From: DATIYF01 sp035517775
Lineage (GTDB): Bacteria > Acidobacteriota > Terriglobia > Terriglobales > Acidobacteriaceae
Length of the DNA: 64,000 bases
Direction of reading: 5' to 3'
NCBI GenBank assembly: GCA_035517775.1
Contig: DATIYF010000129.1
Location: 9,025 to 73,024, forward strand
Shown here: piece after piece, positions 1-8,691 of the stretch
Layout of the letters: each line of letters opens with the position of its first letter
Position numbering within the stretch: position 1 is the first letter of the stretch
Position numbers and translations under genes: made by a program
Notes under the pieces: model-generated
Database searches by the model: none
What the model was told of the DNA's origin: nothing
Seen by the model: only the letters and a program-made list of their open reading frames with translations

Positions 1-865
1 CGGGTGGCGTCCATCCCAGCAAGGCCAGGAAGTTGCGGAAAGCCTCCGGAATAATGCCTTCGTCGCGATAAGCGGTCACGCTGGTGGCGCCGTGGCGCTT
101 GCTCAGGCGGGTTTTGTCGGGCCCAAGGATGAGCGGCACGTGGGCGAAGATGGGCAGGGGCGCGCCCAGGGCCTGATAAAGCAGCACCTGTTTGGGGGTG
201 TTCGAAATGTGATCTGCGCCGCGGATGACGTGAGTAATTTTCATCTCAACGTCATCCGCCACCACGCTCAGGTGGTAGGTGGGGCCGCCATCCGAACGCA
301 AAAGCACGAAATCTTCGATCTCGGAGTTAGCGAATTCCACCCGGCCGAATACGGCGTCCTCAAAAACGGTGCTGCCGGAAGCGGGCACGGCAAAGCGCAC
401 TGCGGCGGGAACTCCGGAGGCCAGCTTGTGGGCGGCCTCTTCCAGGGGAAGCCGGCGGCAAGTGCCGTCGTACCTGGGTGGGCGGCCGGCAGCGGAGGAG
501 GCCGAGCGGCGCTGCTCCAGCTCTTCTTTGGTGCAGAAACAGTGATAGGCGTGGCCGGAAGCGACCAGGCGCGCGGCGATTTCGCGATAGGCCGGCATAC
601 GCTGGGTCTGAAAGAACGGGCCTTCATCCCAGTTGAGGCCGAGCCAGCGCAAACCCTGAAGAATGCCTTCGACCATCTCGGAAGTGGACCGCTCGAGATC
701 GGTATCCTCAATGCGCAGAACCAGGGTTCCGCCATGATGGCGGGCAAAAAGCCAGTTGAACAGAGCCGTGCGTGCACCGCCCACGTGCAGGTAGCCGGTA
801 GGCGAGGGCGCGAACCGTACCCGGGGACGGCCCGAGCCGGTTTCTGGGCTGGCTGGTGGAGGCAT
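1..865 (-). CDS. gltX: Glutamyl-tRNA synthetase, copy 1 (3' end beyond window)
   Basis: Class I aminoacyl-tRNA synthetase that attaches glutamate to tRNA in the cytoplasm. The visible 288 N-terminal residues begin MPPPASPETG and contain RVRFAPSPTGYLHVGG (HIGH-type motif near residue 26). They also carry the zinc-site pattern CFC...Y..TC, the ITHVIRGADHISNTP segment, and the KMSKS-type LSKRHG near residue 253. The C-terminal anticodon-binding part lies outside the window. The start is the ATG at 865, just before the conserved core. A second, full-length gltX lies at 56434-57999. Two GluRS genes usually mean division of labour, or relaxed charging of tRNA-Gln followed by amidation, but the sequence here does not decide this. 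Confidence 0.95.
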   Translation of the reverse strand, partial: MPPPASPETGSGRPRVRFAPSPTGYLHVGGARTALFNWLFARHHGGTLVLRIEDTDLERSTSEMVEGILQGLRWLGLNWDEGPFFQTQRMPAYREIAARLVASGHAYHCFCTKEELEQRRSASSAAGRPPRYDGTCRRLPLEEAAHKLASGVPAAVRFAVPASGSTVFEDAVFGRVEFANSEIEDFVLLRSDGGPTYHLSVVADDVEMKITHVIRGADHISNTPKQVLLYQALGAPLPIFAHVPLILGPDKTRLSKRHGATSVTAYRDEGIIPEAFRNFLALLGWTPP

Positions 866-1102
866 TGGGGAATCTGTCAGGATGTTAAGGTTCACGGGAA
901 ATGGGCGTCAAGACCCGGACCTGTGGAAGGCCCAGGGCGGGCGTGGTTTCTCCAAGGTAATCAAAGGATAGGGTTTAGAGGTGCCTTTGGTGACGTGCCC
1001 GGGGTATTGTGTAAGTTGCAGCGCGTGTGAAAGCATTAATGATGTCTGGGTGTCTCTAATGCCGCGGGCACGGGGCACCCCGGGGATAGCTGTTTTCGCG
1101 CC

Positions 1103-4100
1103 ATGGACAGCTTGAGTATCAGTGTGACCATAGTTCCGGGCGTAATCGCCCTGTTGCTGCTGCTCGTCTTCACGTATCTACACGAGCAGAGCCGGCGGGA
1201 GTATTTTCGCGCCTGGCAAATTGCCTGGGCAGCGTATACGGTTTTTTACGGGCTGCAGGTCTGGCAGCTATGGCGGCGGCCTTCGGCCGGCTTGGCCCTG
1301 GCAAGTTCGCTCCTCCTGCTGCTGCTGGGCTTGTCGCTTTTTGTCTCCACGCGCCTGCTGCGGCAGCCGTTCCACGTGCGCTGGTATGACCTGGCAGTGC
1401 TGGCGGCAGGCCTGCTGACGGTCCTGTGGAATTACTGGCCTCGGTTCATCCGCGCCCCGCTTCCTTCGCCGCTGGCCCATGGGCATCTGCGCATGGAAGT
1501 TTTCCTGGCGGCGATTCTTCTCTACTGTTCGGCGGCGTTTTACGTGCAAGGGCAGCGCAGGGGTTCGGTTGCGCTGCAGTTGCTGTCGTTTTCGCTGGCG
1601 CTATGGGCGGTGCTGGCCGGCTTTGTGCAGCCAAGCAGCGGGTTGTTGCAGCTTCTGGGCGGCAGCGGGGCGCAGCTTGGACCAATTCCGCAGATTCTGC
1701 TGGGCATCTCCATGGTGGTGGTGCTCTTCGAAGACGAGCGCAACGCAGTGCAGCAGAACGCGCTGGCCTTCTCCACCCTGGGCGTGGACCCCACCCGGCT
1801 GCTCACCGCCGAAGACCTGGTGCCCAGCATGCAGCGTGTGCTGGAGCGCTTGGTAGCGCCCTTGCCTACGGGGCGCGCCATGATTTGTATCTCCGATCGC
1901 TGGCGGGCCACCCTGGCCTCGGTACAGCGGGGTTTTTCCGATGAATTTCTGCGCAAGCTGGAAAAGAACGGAGCCGGGGAATACATCTGCGAGATGGCCT
2001 ACCGCCGGGGCGGGTTTGTAAGCTTCCGCAACGTGGCCGATATGCAGGAACCGTTGCCGGCCTTTCCCGGAAGCCGCTTCGAGCAGTTCCGGCGCACGCT
2101 CAGCGAAGAGAACATGCGGCACATCACCGCAGTGAGCCTGCAGACGCGGGAGCACAACTTCGGCGCCATTTTGTTTCCCCATGCCGAGCGCTGGATGTTC
2201 GCCTCTTCCAACCTGCGGCTGCTCACCGGCCTGGCGCTGCAGATCGGGCTGACGCTCGAGAACTACGTGGTGATGCACGATGCGCAGCGCCGCACCAAGG
2301 AATACGAGCTGCTGACCCAGATCGGCCAGGCCATCAGCGCGCGCCTGGACCAGGAGGGCGTGCTGCGGGCGGTGCAGAAGGAACTGGGGCAGATTTTCGA
2401 CACCAGCAATTTCTATATCGCCTTCCAGAATGGGGACTCCATCGGCTTCGAACTGGAAGTCGTAAAAGGCGAGGTGCTGGGCAAGCGCTCGCGGCCTACC
2501 ACCAACGGCTTGACCGAGTACATGCTGCGCACCGGGCAGCCGCTGCTGATCCGCAGCGAGGTGGAGAAGACGCGGGAGCGCCTGGGAGTGGAACTGGTGC
2601 CGGAAGAAGACGCCCGGTCATTCTGCGGCGCCCCGATCCTGCTGGGGGGGCGGCCGGCCGGGGTGATGGCGGCGATGAACATGGACCGGGAGTACGCTTT
2701 CGAGCCGCGCGACCTGGCGGTGATGCAGACCGCCGCGGGCCAGGTTTCGGTGGCGGTGGAAAACGCCCGCCTGTTTGCCGAGGAGCAGCGGCGTTCCCGC
2801 CAGTTTGCCTTCCTGAACAATATTTCGAAGACCGCCATTTCCAGCGAAGATTCGGCACAGATGCTGGCGGACATCGTGGCCGAAATCCAGAAGAACTTCC
2901 GCTTTGACCACATTGGAATCGGCATTCTCGACTACGCCACCAAGCAGATCGAGATCAAGGCGGAAGCCGGGGCCACGACGCAGGCGCTGGGCCGGCAGGT
3001 GCCGCTGGGCACGGGCATTCTGGGCCGGGTGGCGCGTACCGGCGAAAGCGCCCTGGTGCAGACCACGTCTGAGACGCCGTTGCAGGGGTTGTTGCCGCAG
3101 TCGCGCGCAGTGCTGTGCATTCCGATCAGCTATGGAGACACGCTGCTGGGCGTGTTGAACGTCGAGAGCCGGCACGAAGACGCGTTCTCGCCGCAGGACG
3201 TGCTGATTCTCAATACGCTGGCCGATCTGCTGGCTACCGCCCTGCACAATTCGTTCGTCTTCCAGAAGCTGCAGCAGCAATCTATTACCGATGGCCTGAC
3301 CGGGTTGAAGACACGGCGGTTTTTCTGGGAGTCGCTGAGCTCGGAGTGGAAGCGAGCTTCGCGCTCGGGGCGGCCGTTTTCGGTGGTGCTGATTGACCTC
3401 GACAAGTTCAAGGAAGTGAACGACGGCTCGGGGCACCTGGAGGGCGACCTGGTGTTGACCCGGGTGGGGCGGCTGCTGGAGCAGAAGTGCCGCCAGTCGA
3501 ACGTGGTGGCGCGTTATGGAGGCGATGAATTCATCATCCTGATGCCGGAAACGGGCGTGGAACAGGCGCAGGTGCTGGCCGAGCGCCTGCGATTGTGGCT
3601 GGCGACCGACCCCATGCTCAGCGAGCACCAGATCACGGGCAGCTTTGGCGTGGCCAGCTTTCCGGTACACGGCTTTTCCGCCGAGGACATTATCCGCGTG
3701 GCGGATGCCGGTCTGTACGATTCCAAGCACGCGGGCGGGGACCGTGTTTGCGTGGCGGAGGGGCTGCCGGCAGATGAAAGCACCGCGGTCAAGCGGCAGC
3801 TGGTCTCGGGTTACATTGAAGGCTTTTTGCAACGCGAGCATACCGGCCCCGAGCATCTGGACGAGCTCACCAGCACACTGAAGCGGCTGTGCGGCGGAGA
3901 CGACACCTGCGACACTACCGTTCTGCGCGAATCCGTGGAGTCGCTGGCGCGGGCTGCCGAGACCCGCGAAACCAACGCTACCGGCCACGGCGAACTGACC
4001 GCCCGTTACGCCGAGCTGATCGCCCGGGCGCTTGGCTTGCCGGCCCATGATATCGAGGAGATTTCCTATGCCGCCCGGGCGCATGACGTGGGTAAGATCT

Positions 4101-4498
4101 TTCTCCCGGAGCGCATCCTGAACAAACCCGGCCCGCTCACCGATGACGAGTATTACCTGGTGAAGCTGCATGCCCGGGTGGGATCGGAGATCGTGGCCGC
4201 GATTCCAGGAAGCGAGCAGCTGAGCAAGGCGATCGAGCACCACCACGAGGCTTTCGACGGCAGCGGCTATCCGGCCGGGCTGCGGGGCGAGCAGATTCCG
4301 CTGTGGGCGCGCATTCTGGCGGTTTGCGACGCTTACGTAAATATGACCACCGAACGCTCGTTTTCCTCCGCCAAGACCGGCGAGGCCGCCCTGGCCGAAC
4401 TGGAAAAGCTGAGCGGCGTGCGCTTCGATGGAATGCTGGTGCGGGTCCTCAGGCACGAGCTCAAATCGGAGAGCGCGCACTGGACCCTGGACAGCTAG
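1103..4498 (+). CDS. Membrane GAF-GGDEF-HD-GYP protein (c-di-GMP synthesis and degradation)
   Basis: 1131-residue signalling protein. Residues 1-212 are rich in hydrophobic segments, probably six to seven membrane helices. A cytoplasmic series of GAF-like domains follows at about 230-370, 395-560 and 575-725. Next comes a diguanylate cyclase domain with intact GGDEF at 806-810, then an HD-GYP phosphodiesterase domain with HD at 994-995 and HHHEAFDGSGYP around 1046-1057. The product-inhibition site expected five residues before GGDEF reads RQSN instead of RxxD, so feedback inhibition may be weak. Both catalytic halves look intact, so it may switch between making and breaking c-di-GMP on GAF-ligand input. 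It is divergent from gltX; PilZ effectors are encoded nearby at 7.8, 34.9 and 52 kb. Confidence 0.93.
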   Translation: MDSLSISVTIVPGVIALLLLLVFTYLHEQSRREYFRAWQIAWAAYTVFYGLQVWQLWRRPSAGLALASSLLLLLLGLSLFVSTRLLRQPFHVRWYDLAVLAAGLLTVLWNYWPRFIRAPLPSPLAHGHLRMEVFLAAILLYCSAAFYVQGQRRGSVALQLLSFSLALWAVLAGFVQPSSGLLQLLGGSGAQLGPIPQILLGISMVVVLFEDERNAVQQNALAFSTLGVDPTRLLTAEDLVPSMQRVLERLVAPLPTGRAMICISDRWRATLASVQRGFSDEFLRKLEKNGAGEYICEMAYRRGGFVSFRNVADMQEPLPAFPGSRFEQFRRTLSEENMRHITAVSLQTREHNFGAILFPHAERWMFASSNLRLLTGLALQIGLTLENYVVMHDAQRRTKEYELLTQIGQAISARLDQEGVLRAVQKELGQIFDTSNFYIAFQNGDSIGFELEVVKGEVLGKRSRPTTNGLTEYMLRTGQPLLIRSEVEKTRERLGVELVPEEDARSFCGAPILLGGRPAGVMAAMNMDREYAFEPRDLAVMQTAAGQVSVAVENARLFAEEQRRSRQFAFLNNISKTAISSEDSAQMLADIVAEIQKNFRFDHIGIGILDYATKQIEIKAEAGATTQALGRQVPLGTGILGRVARTGESALVQTTSETPLQGLLPQSRAVLCIPISYGDTLLGVLNVESRHEDAFSPQDVLILNTLADLLATALHNSFVFQKLQQQSITDGLTGLKTRRFFWESLSSEWKRASRSGRPFSVVLIDLDKFKEVNDGSGHLEGDLVLTRVGRLLEQKCRQSNVVARYGGDEFIILMPETGVEQAQVLAERLRLWLATDPMLSEHQITGSFGVASFPVHGFSAEDIIRVADAGLYDSKHAGGDRVCVAEGLPADESTAVKRQLVSGYIEGFLQREHTGPEHLDELTSTLKRLCGGDDTCDTTVLRESVESLARAAETRETNATGHGELTARYAELIARALGLPAHDIEEISYAARAHDVGKIFLPERILNKPGPLTDDEYYLVKLHARVGSEIVAAIPGSEQLSKAIEHHHEAFDGSGYPAGLRGEQIPLWARILAVCDAYVNMTTERSFSSAKTGEAALAELEKLSGVRFDGMLVRVLRHELKSESAHWTLDS

Positions 4499-4519
4499 GC
4501 CCGGCAGGGCCGCCGTTTT
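4497..4519 (+). terminator. Possible weak terminator
   Basis: GGCCC GGCA GGGCC hairpin directly at the stop codon of the GGDEF/HD-GYP gene, followed a few bases later by GTTTTCC. The stem is short (5 bp) and the T-run is brief, so this is only a candidate. Confidence 0.3.
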
Positions 4520-4708
4520 CCCCTGAACTGAGCACTGATCCCGGAGAACTGCACCTGGAACCCCCGGCGCGGAATCGCGCTATTGCGGATGGAAGCCCAC
4601 TAAGAACGGAGGTCTATTTCCAACAAGACCCGGAATTCAATTTTCGTTGGCTCGCCCTCTGTTCTTGCCTGACTTGCGCCCTGCGGCAGGAAACGGGAAA
4701 CTGTGTAT

Positions 4709-5479
4709 ATGGTTTCTCTCTCCCTGGCAGGCAAGGTAGCGCTGGTGACGGGCGGTTCGCGCGGCATAGGCGCGGCCACGGTGCGGATGTTCGCAGCCGC
4801 CGGGGCGCAGGTTTTCTTCAACTACGAGCGATCGAAGGCGCAGGCCGAGAAGCTGGTGGAGGAGCTGGGCAGCGAGAACTGTGCCGCCATGGCTTGCACT
4901 CTTTCGGGCACGGAAGCCGCGGGAGAGTTGGTCGCCGCAGCCGTCAAGCGTTTCGGGCGGCTCGATATTCTGGTGGTGAACCACGGAGTCTGGCCGCCCA
5001 AGGATACGCCCGTGGAGCAGATGCCGGAACAGCAGTGGCAGAGCACGGTGGCCATCAATCTCGATAGCGTTTTCGGGCTGGTGAAGCACGCCGTGGGGCA
5101 GATGAAGAAGCAGGGCAAAAGCGGCGGCCACGTCGTGCTGGTCAGCTCGACGGCCGGGCAGCGGGGCGAAGCTTTTCACTGCGATTACGCCGCTACCAAG
5201 GGAGCGCTCATCAGCATGGTGAAGGGGCTTTCCACCGAGCTCGCGCCCAGCGGAATCTATGTGAACTGCGTGGCTCCGGGCTGGGTGGCGACCGACATGT
5301 CGGCGCCGGCCCTGAACGATGCCAGCACCCGCGAACAGGTGCTGAGCAAGATCCCGCTGGGGAGGGTAGCCACGCCGGCGGAGATCGCCGCCCCGATCCT
5401 TTTTCTTTGCACCGAGCACGCCGGCTTCGTGACCGGCGAAATCTTCAACGTGAACGGCGGAGCCGTGCTGGTGGGATGA
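4709..5479 (+). CDS. Short-chain dehydrogenase/reductase, FabG-like
   Basis: Cytosolic NAD(P)-dependent oxidoreductase of the classical SDR family, 256 residues. It shows the Rossmann motif TGGSRGIG near residues 14-21, an NHGVW motif (NAG-type), the active-site segment VSSTAG with Tyr160-x3-Lys164 (YAATK), and a C-terminal VNGG. The length matches 3-oxoacyl-ACP reductases, but the substrate cannot be assigned because the closest family members act on varied alcohols and ketones. The ATG at 4709 follows GGGAAA by 8 bases; a GTG six bases earlier is also possible. It stands alone between a signalling gene and a secreted protein, so context adds little. Confidence 0.85.
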   Translation: MVSLSLAGKVALVTGGSRGIGAATVRMFAAAGAQVFFNYERSKAQAEKLVEELGSENCAAMACTLSGTEAAGELVAAAVKRFGRLDILVVNHGVWPPKDTPVEQMPEQQWQSTVAINLDSVFGLVKHAVGQMKKQGKSGGHVVLVSSTAGQRGEAFHCDYAATKGALISMVKGLSTELAPSGIYVNCVAPGWVATDMSAPALNDASTREQVLSKIPLGRVATPAEIAAPILFLCTEHAGFVTGEIFNVNGGAVLVG

Positions 5480-5541
5480 ATTGGCGGTACAGCCGCGTGC
5501 GAGCGGTTTGCGCGCATCTAAACCAATAGATGGCAAGGCGT

Positions 5542-5625
5542 GAATTACGAAGGGCGGGAAGCAACACGAAGGAGAATTTTCCCGGGGATTTGCTTCGCGG
5601 CCCTTCGCGCCCTTTGTGGTTGATC
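5542..5625. repeat. Repeat family A (CTTCGTG-type imperfect hairpin)
   Basis: Two imperfectly complementary arms, ACGAAGGGCGGGAAG (left) and CCCTTCGCGCCCTTTGTGG (right), fill the spacer just upstream of the next gene. Related copies lie at 13969, 22149, 26651, 47624 and 56325. Confidence 0.6.
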
Positions 5626-5631
5626 ATTGGT

Positions 5632-6450
5632 ATGAAGGCTGTTTCCCTGATCCTGCTACTTCTCTGCATTTCTATTTCCGCCGTGGCGCAGGCGAGCGCG
5701 CCGCCGGAGAGCTCGCAGTCCATCCCGGTGGACCAGCAGAACGCGCAGAAAGCACGGGCGCTGCTCGATCAGGCGATTCAGGCGCTGGGCGGGGCGGCTT
5801 ATCTCAATATCCAGGATTTCGAACAGCAGGGCCGCACTTACAGCTTTTATCACGGGCGGCCCAACAGTTATGGAATCGAGTACTGGCTCTTTTACAAGTT
5901 TCCCGATAAGGAGCGCATCGAACTCACCAAAAAGCGAGACGTGGTTGAAATCTTCAACGGCAACAAGGGCTATGAGGTGACCTATAAAGGTACGCGGGCG
6001 CAGGACCCGAAAGATCTGGCGACGGTGGAGCGCCGCCACCTGTACGCGCTCGACAACGTGCTGCGCAACTGGCTGAAGCAGCCGGGCGTGGCGCTGTTCT
6101 ACGACGGCGCGGCCGTGGCCGCGGAAAAGCCGGCCGAGCAGGTTACGATTCTAAACGCCAGGAACCAGGGCGTGACCCTTTATCTCGATACCACCACGCA
6201 TCTGCCGATCAAGAAGAGCTTCTCCTGGCGCGACCCCACCGACCGGGAACGCAATACCGAGGAAGAGGTGTATGACGCCTATCGCGAGGTGCAGGGCGTG
6301 ATGACGCCGTTCAGCGTCACCCGCTTCTATAACGGCGATATGTCGAATCAGCGCTTCATCAATACCGTGACCTACAACCAGGGAGTGGATGATTCGAAGT
6401 TCGAAGGCCACGTGACCTACCAGGCGCCCTCCGTCAACACCCCGGACTAG
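5632..6450 (+). CDS. Exported protein of unknown function, LolA/LppX-like fold possible
   Basis: 272-residue protein with a clear signal peptide (MKAVSLILLLLCISISAVAQA, cleavage near residue 20-22). The mature part contains ALLDQAIQALGG, a stretch often seen at the start of outer-membrane-lipoprotein-sorting-like proteins. Alternating beta-strand-like segments follow (EQQGRTYSFYHG, IEYWLFYKFPDKERIEL, VTLYLDTTTHLPIKKSFSW, GVMTPFSVTRFYNGD). That layout (short helix, then an open beta sheet measuring what a polymer or lipid does) fits a LolA-like fold, but this is an inference from pattern. The start was placed at the ATG before the signal peptide. An upstream extension would run through repeat-derived sequence. 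Confidence 0.7.
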   Translation: MKAVSLILLLLCISISAVAQASAPPESSQSIPVDQQNAQKARALLDQAIQALGGAAYLNIQDFEQQGRTYSFYHGRPNSYGIEYWLFYKFPDKERIELTKKRDVVEIFNGNKGYEVTYKGTRAQDPKDLATVERRHLYALDNVLRNWLKQPGVALFYDGAAVAAEKPAEQVTILNARNQGVTLYLDTTTHLPIKKSFSWRDPTDRERNTEEEVYDAYREVQGVMTPFSVTRFYNGDMSNQRFINTVTYNQGVDDSKFEGHVTYQAPSVNTPD

Positions 6451-6574
6451 GCAATCTCTGCGGTTAACCAGAAGGGAACATGGGGTGAAAAGGGCCACGC
6501 ACTGTGGCTAATTTGCCACAGCCGGACTTTACGGAATGGCTGTAAACTGTTCAGCAAAGAACACATAGAACTGC

Positions 6575-7480
6575 TTGCAACCAGAGCAAACAATCCAGAG
6601 CTGTGTGGAATGCCGTGGCGTCGGGCTGCACAGCGGGGCCCCAGTGCAGATGCGCATTCTGCCTGCCCGTGCGGGCACCGGAATCGTCTTCCAGCGCACC
6701 GACCTGGATGACTTCGCAGTCGAGGCGGTGAGCCGCAACGTGGCCCGGGTGAGCTACGCCACCAGCCTGATGAAGCAGGGCGTGCTCATTTCCACCACTG
6801 AGCACGTGCTTTCCGCCTTTATCGGCTGCGGCATAGATAACGCCATTGTAGAGCTGGATAATCTGGAGCTGCCGATTCTCGATGGCAGCGCCCGGCCCTT
6901 CGTGGAGGCCATTCGCAAGGCCGGCATTCGCAAACAGCGGCGCCCGCGAAAGTATCTGCGCATTCGGCGCGAGCTGGAGCTGCGCGAGGGAGACAAGTTC
7001 ATTGCGGTATATCCCGCCGAGAGCTATTCGGTCTCTTACACCATCAACTTTGCCCATCCGCTGATCGGCAAAGAGACTTTTCGGGTGGAGCTTTCCGACG
7101 GCAACTACATGCGTGAAATTGCGCCGGCGCGGACTTTCGGCTCGCGCCAGGATGAGCAGGCGATGCGGAACATGGGGTTGATCCGCGGGGCCTCGCGGGA
7201 AAACTGCATTGTGCTGACGCGGGATGGGATTGAGAATCCTCCGCTGCGTTTCGGCGACGAATTCGTGCGCCACAAGGTGCTCGACCTGATCGGCGACCTG
7301 GCGCTGCTGGGGCGGCAGATTCTGGGGAATGTGATCGCCGACCGCGCCGGCCATGCCATGCATACGGCGTTGGTGTCGCGCCTGCTGCGCGACCGCAGCC
7401 TTTGGGAAGAAACCACCCTGGAAGAAAGCCGGGAGAGCTACCGGGCGGCCACGCCAGCCGCAGCCCGGCCGGCGCTGTAG
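6575..7480 (+). CDS. lpxC: UDP-3-O-acyl-N-acetylglucosamine deacetylase
   Basis: Zinc-dependent deacetylase that performs the committed step of lipid A synthesis, so the host is a lipopolysaccharide-type diderm. At 301 residues it has the family's usual length. The N-terminal GVGLHSG, TTEHVLSA with zinc ligand His77, the HKVLDLIGD motif giving ligands His233 and Asp237, and the catalytic His260 in AGHAMHT are all present with the expected spacing. It starts at a TTG (TTG CAA CCA GAG), the only start that keeps the conserved N-terminal strand. Such a weak start may help hold expression down; LpxC level is tightly controlled in other bacteria. Confidence 0.96.
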   Translation: MQPEQTIQSCVECRGVGLHSGAPVQMRILPARAGTGIVFQRTDLDDFAVEAVSRNVARVSYATSLMKQGVLISTTEHVLSAFIGCGIDNAIVELDNLELPILDGSARPFVEAIRKAGIRKQRRPRKYLRIRRELELREGDKFIAVYPAESYSVSYTINFAHPLIGKETFRVELSDGNYMREIAPARTFGSRQDEQAMRNMGLIRGASRENCIVLTRDGIENPPLRFGDEFVRHKVLDLIGDLALLGRQILGNVIADRAGHAMHTALVSRLLRDRSLWEETTLEESRESYRAATPAAARPAL

Positions 7481-7502
7481 ACTGCCGTAGTCGAAGCCGC
7501 TC

Positions 7503-7733
7503 TCAATCTGCCGGGTGAGGCCCGGACTCCGCTGAACCCCACAGAGACTCTTCGCGCAACAGCCGCTCCAACTCAGCGCGGGCCTGGGCGGCGAGCCGGG
7601 CGGCGTAGTCTCTGGCTGATCGCTGGCGTTCGGGCGTGAGTTCGGCCACGCGCAGCGCCAGCAGCGGGGCATCCTGCTCCAGCATGGCGACCAGGCGCTG
7701 GGCACGATCAATCTTCTCGTAAATGGATAGCAT
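7503..7733 (-). CDS. Small helical protein, unknown
   Basis: 76 residues starting MLSIYEKIDRAQRLVAML; almost entirely predicted amphipathic helix, rich in Ala, Arg, Leu and Glu. No family recognised. It lies downstream of the receiver/PilZ gene on the same strand and converges with lpxC, leaving a 22-bp gap. The start is uncertain because no good ribosome site precedes the ATG at 7733; an upstream in-frame start at 7796 would add 21 residues. It is kept because the frame is open, compact and protein-like, but it could be spurious. Confidence 0.45.
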   Translation of the reverse strand: MLSIYEKIDRAQRLVAMLEQDAPLLALRVAELTPERQRSARDYAARLAAQARAELERLLREESLWGSAESGPHPAD

Positions 7734-7819
7734 GGCTTTTGTTTTGGGGAAATCTTTTCGAGAGTGCAACAGCGGGGCAGGAAGGGCAAGTCGCAAGGCA
7801 GGTACTTCCCCTGGGCAGG

Positions 7820-8509
7820 TCAGCTATGAACGCTTTCCATCGGCTGCACCCCCAGCCATTCTTCCAGCTGCTTTCTGCCGGCCTTGGTCAGGTCCACGAA
7901 GCGAAGGCCGGCGTGGCCGGCGCCATCCACCCAGGCCAGCTCCACCTTTGGCTCAAGGTAGATTTCGCTTCCGGGCAGGGTGAAGGCGACCTTGGAGACT
8001 CTGCCCCGTGGCAGCTTGCCGCGGAAACGGATGGCCATACCCCCCTCGCTGAGGTTGGTGGCGGTGGATTTGAGCTCCTGGCTGTCACCAATACTGAGCA
8101 GCGCGGGCATCTCCACGGCATGGCGGAAGTAGCGGCGGCGCTCACGCTCCATGAATCCCAGGGCGGCGCTGAAGCAGCGCATGGCGCTGGCCGGGGAAAG
8201 AGGTTTCTGCAAGACGAAGTTGGCGCCCAGATCGAAGGCCTGGCGGGTGGTGGTCTTGCCGTTCAAGATGGCGAAGGCCACCGAACTGCGGTTGCTGGCG
8301 CTGCGGCGCAGAGATTGCAGCACCTCCAGCCCGCCCTGAAGGTCGTCGCAATCTACGATCACGGCGTCAAATTTTTCGGAAGAAAGAATTTCTGAGCCGG
8401 AGCGGGCTCCCCGGCAGACCTCGAGGGCGATGGAAAGCTTCTCCAGAGTGGGCCGCAAGACCGCAATGGCTTGCTGATCGCGGCTCAGGAGAAGGGATTC
8501 CAGGGTCAT
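7820..8509 (-). CDS. Receiver-like domain fused to PilZ
   Basis: 229-residue protein. Residues 1-120 resemble a response-regulator receiver: the aspartate strand DAVIVDCDD and the LQKP lysine-proline are present. The paired acidic residues normally near the N-terminus are absent (LLLSRDQQ), so phosphorylation may be lost. Residues about 125-215 form a PilZ domain with RRRYFRHAVEMPA (RxxxR) and NLSEGGMAI (N/DxSxxG), both needed for c-di-GMP binding. It is therefore likely a c-di-GMP effector with a sensory pseudo-receiver. The chosen ATG at 8509 begins the receiver fold; an ATG at 8665 would add 52 atypical residues and nearly abut the divergent lpdA. Confidence 0.8.
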   Translation of the reverse strand: MTLESLLLSRDQQAIAVLRPTLEKLSIALEVCRGARSGSEILSSEKFDAVIVDCDDLQGGLEVLQSLRRSASNRSSVAFAILNGKTTTRQAFDLGANFVLQKPLSPASAMRCFSAALGFMERERRRYFRHAVEMPALLSIGDSQELKSTATNLSEGGMAIRFRGKLPRGRVSKVAFTLPGSEIYLEPKVELAWVDGAGHAGLRFVDLTKAGRKQLEEWLGVQPMESVHS

Positions 8510-8691
8510 GGCTGCTTGATGGTAGCGTCCGCTCGGAAGGCCACGAAAGTGACCAAGGTAATTTTGCAGGCGCAGAAAACTCTGGTGGAAAGCACCGCCT
8601 GCGCTCCTCTCACATTCCCATCCCTCCCACGCCTGTTCTAGAATCAACCGTTTGCTCTCTGTCATCTATTTCCCATAGCAGGAGCGATCTT

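Noticed and set aside
1..865. gltX copy 1 as a GluQ-type tRNA-modifying paralogue
   Set aside because: It keeps the domain region after the KMSKS motif and a full zinc site; the cut is only the window edge.
92..1030. 312-codon forward frame at the window start
   Set aside because: Lies opposite the gltX motifs, which are unambiguous on the minus strand.
2618..4480. 620-codon open frame opposite the GGDEF/HD-GYP gene
   Set aside because: It mirrors the codons of a gene with clear domains and has no recognisable protein pattern; high GC makes long antisense frames common.
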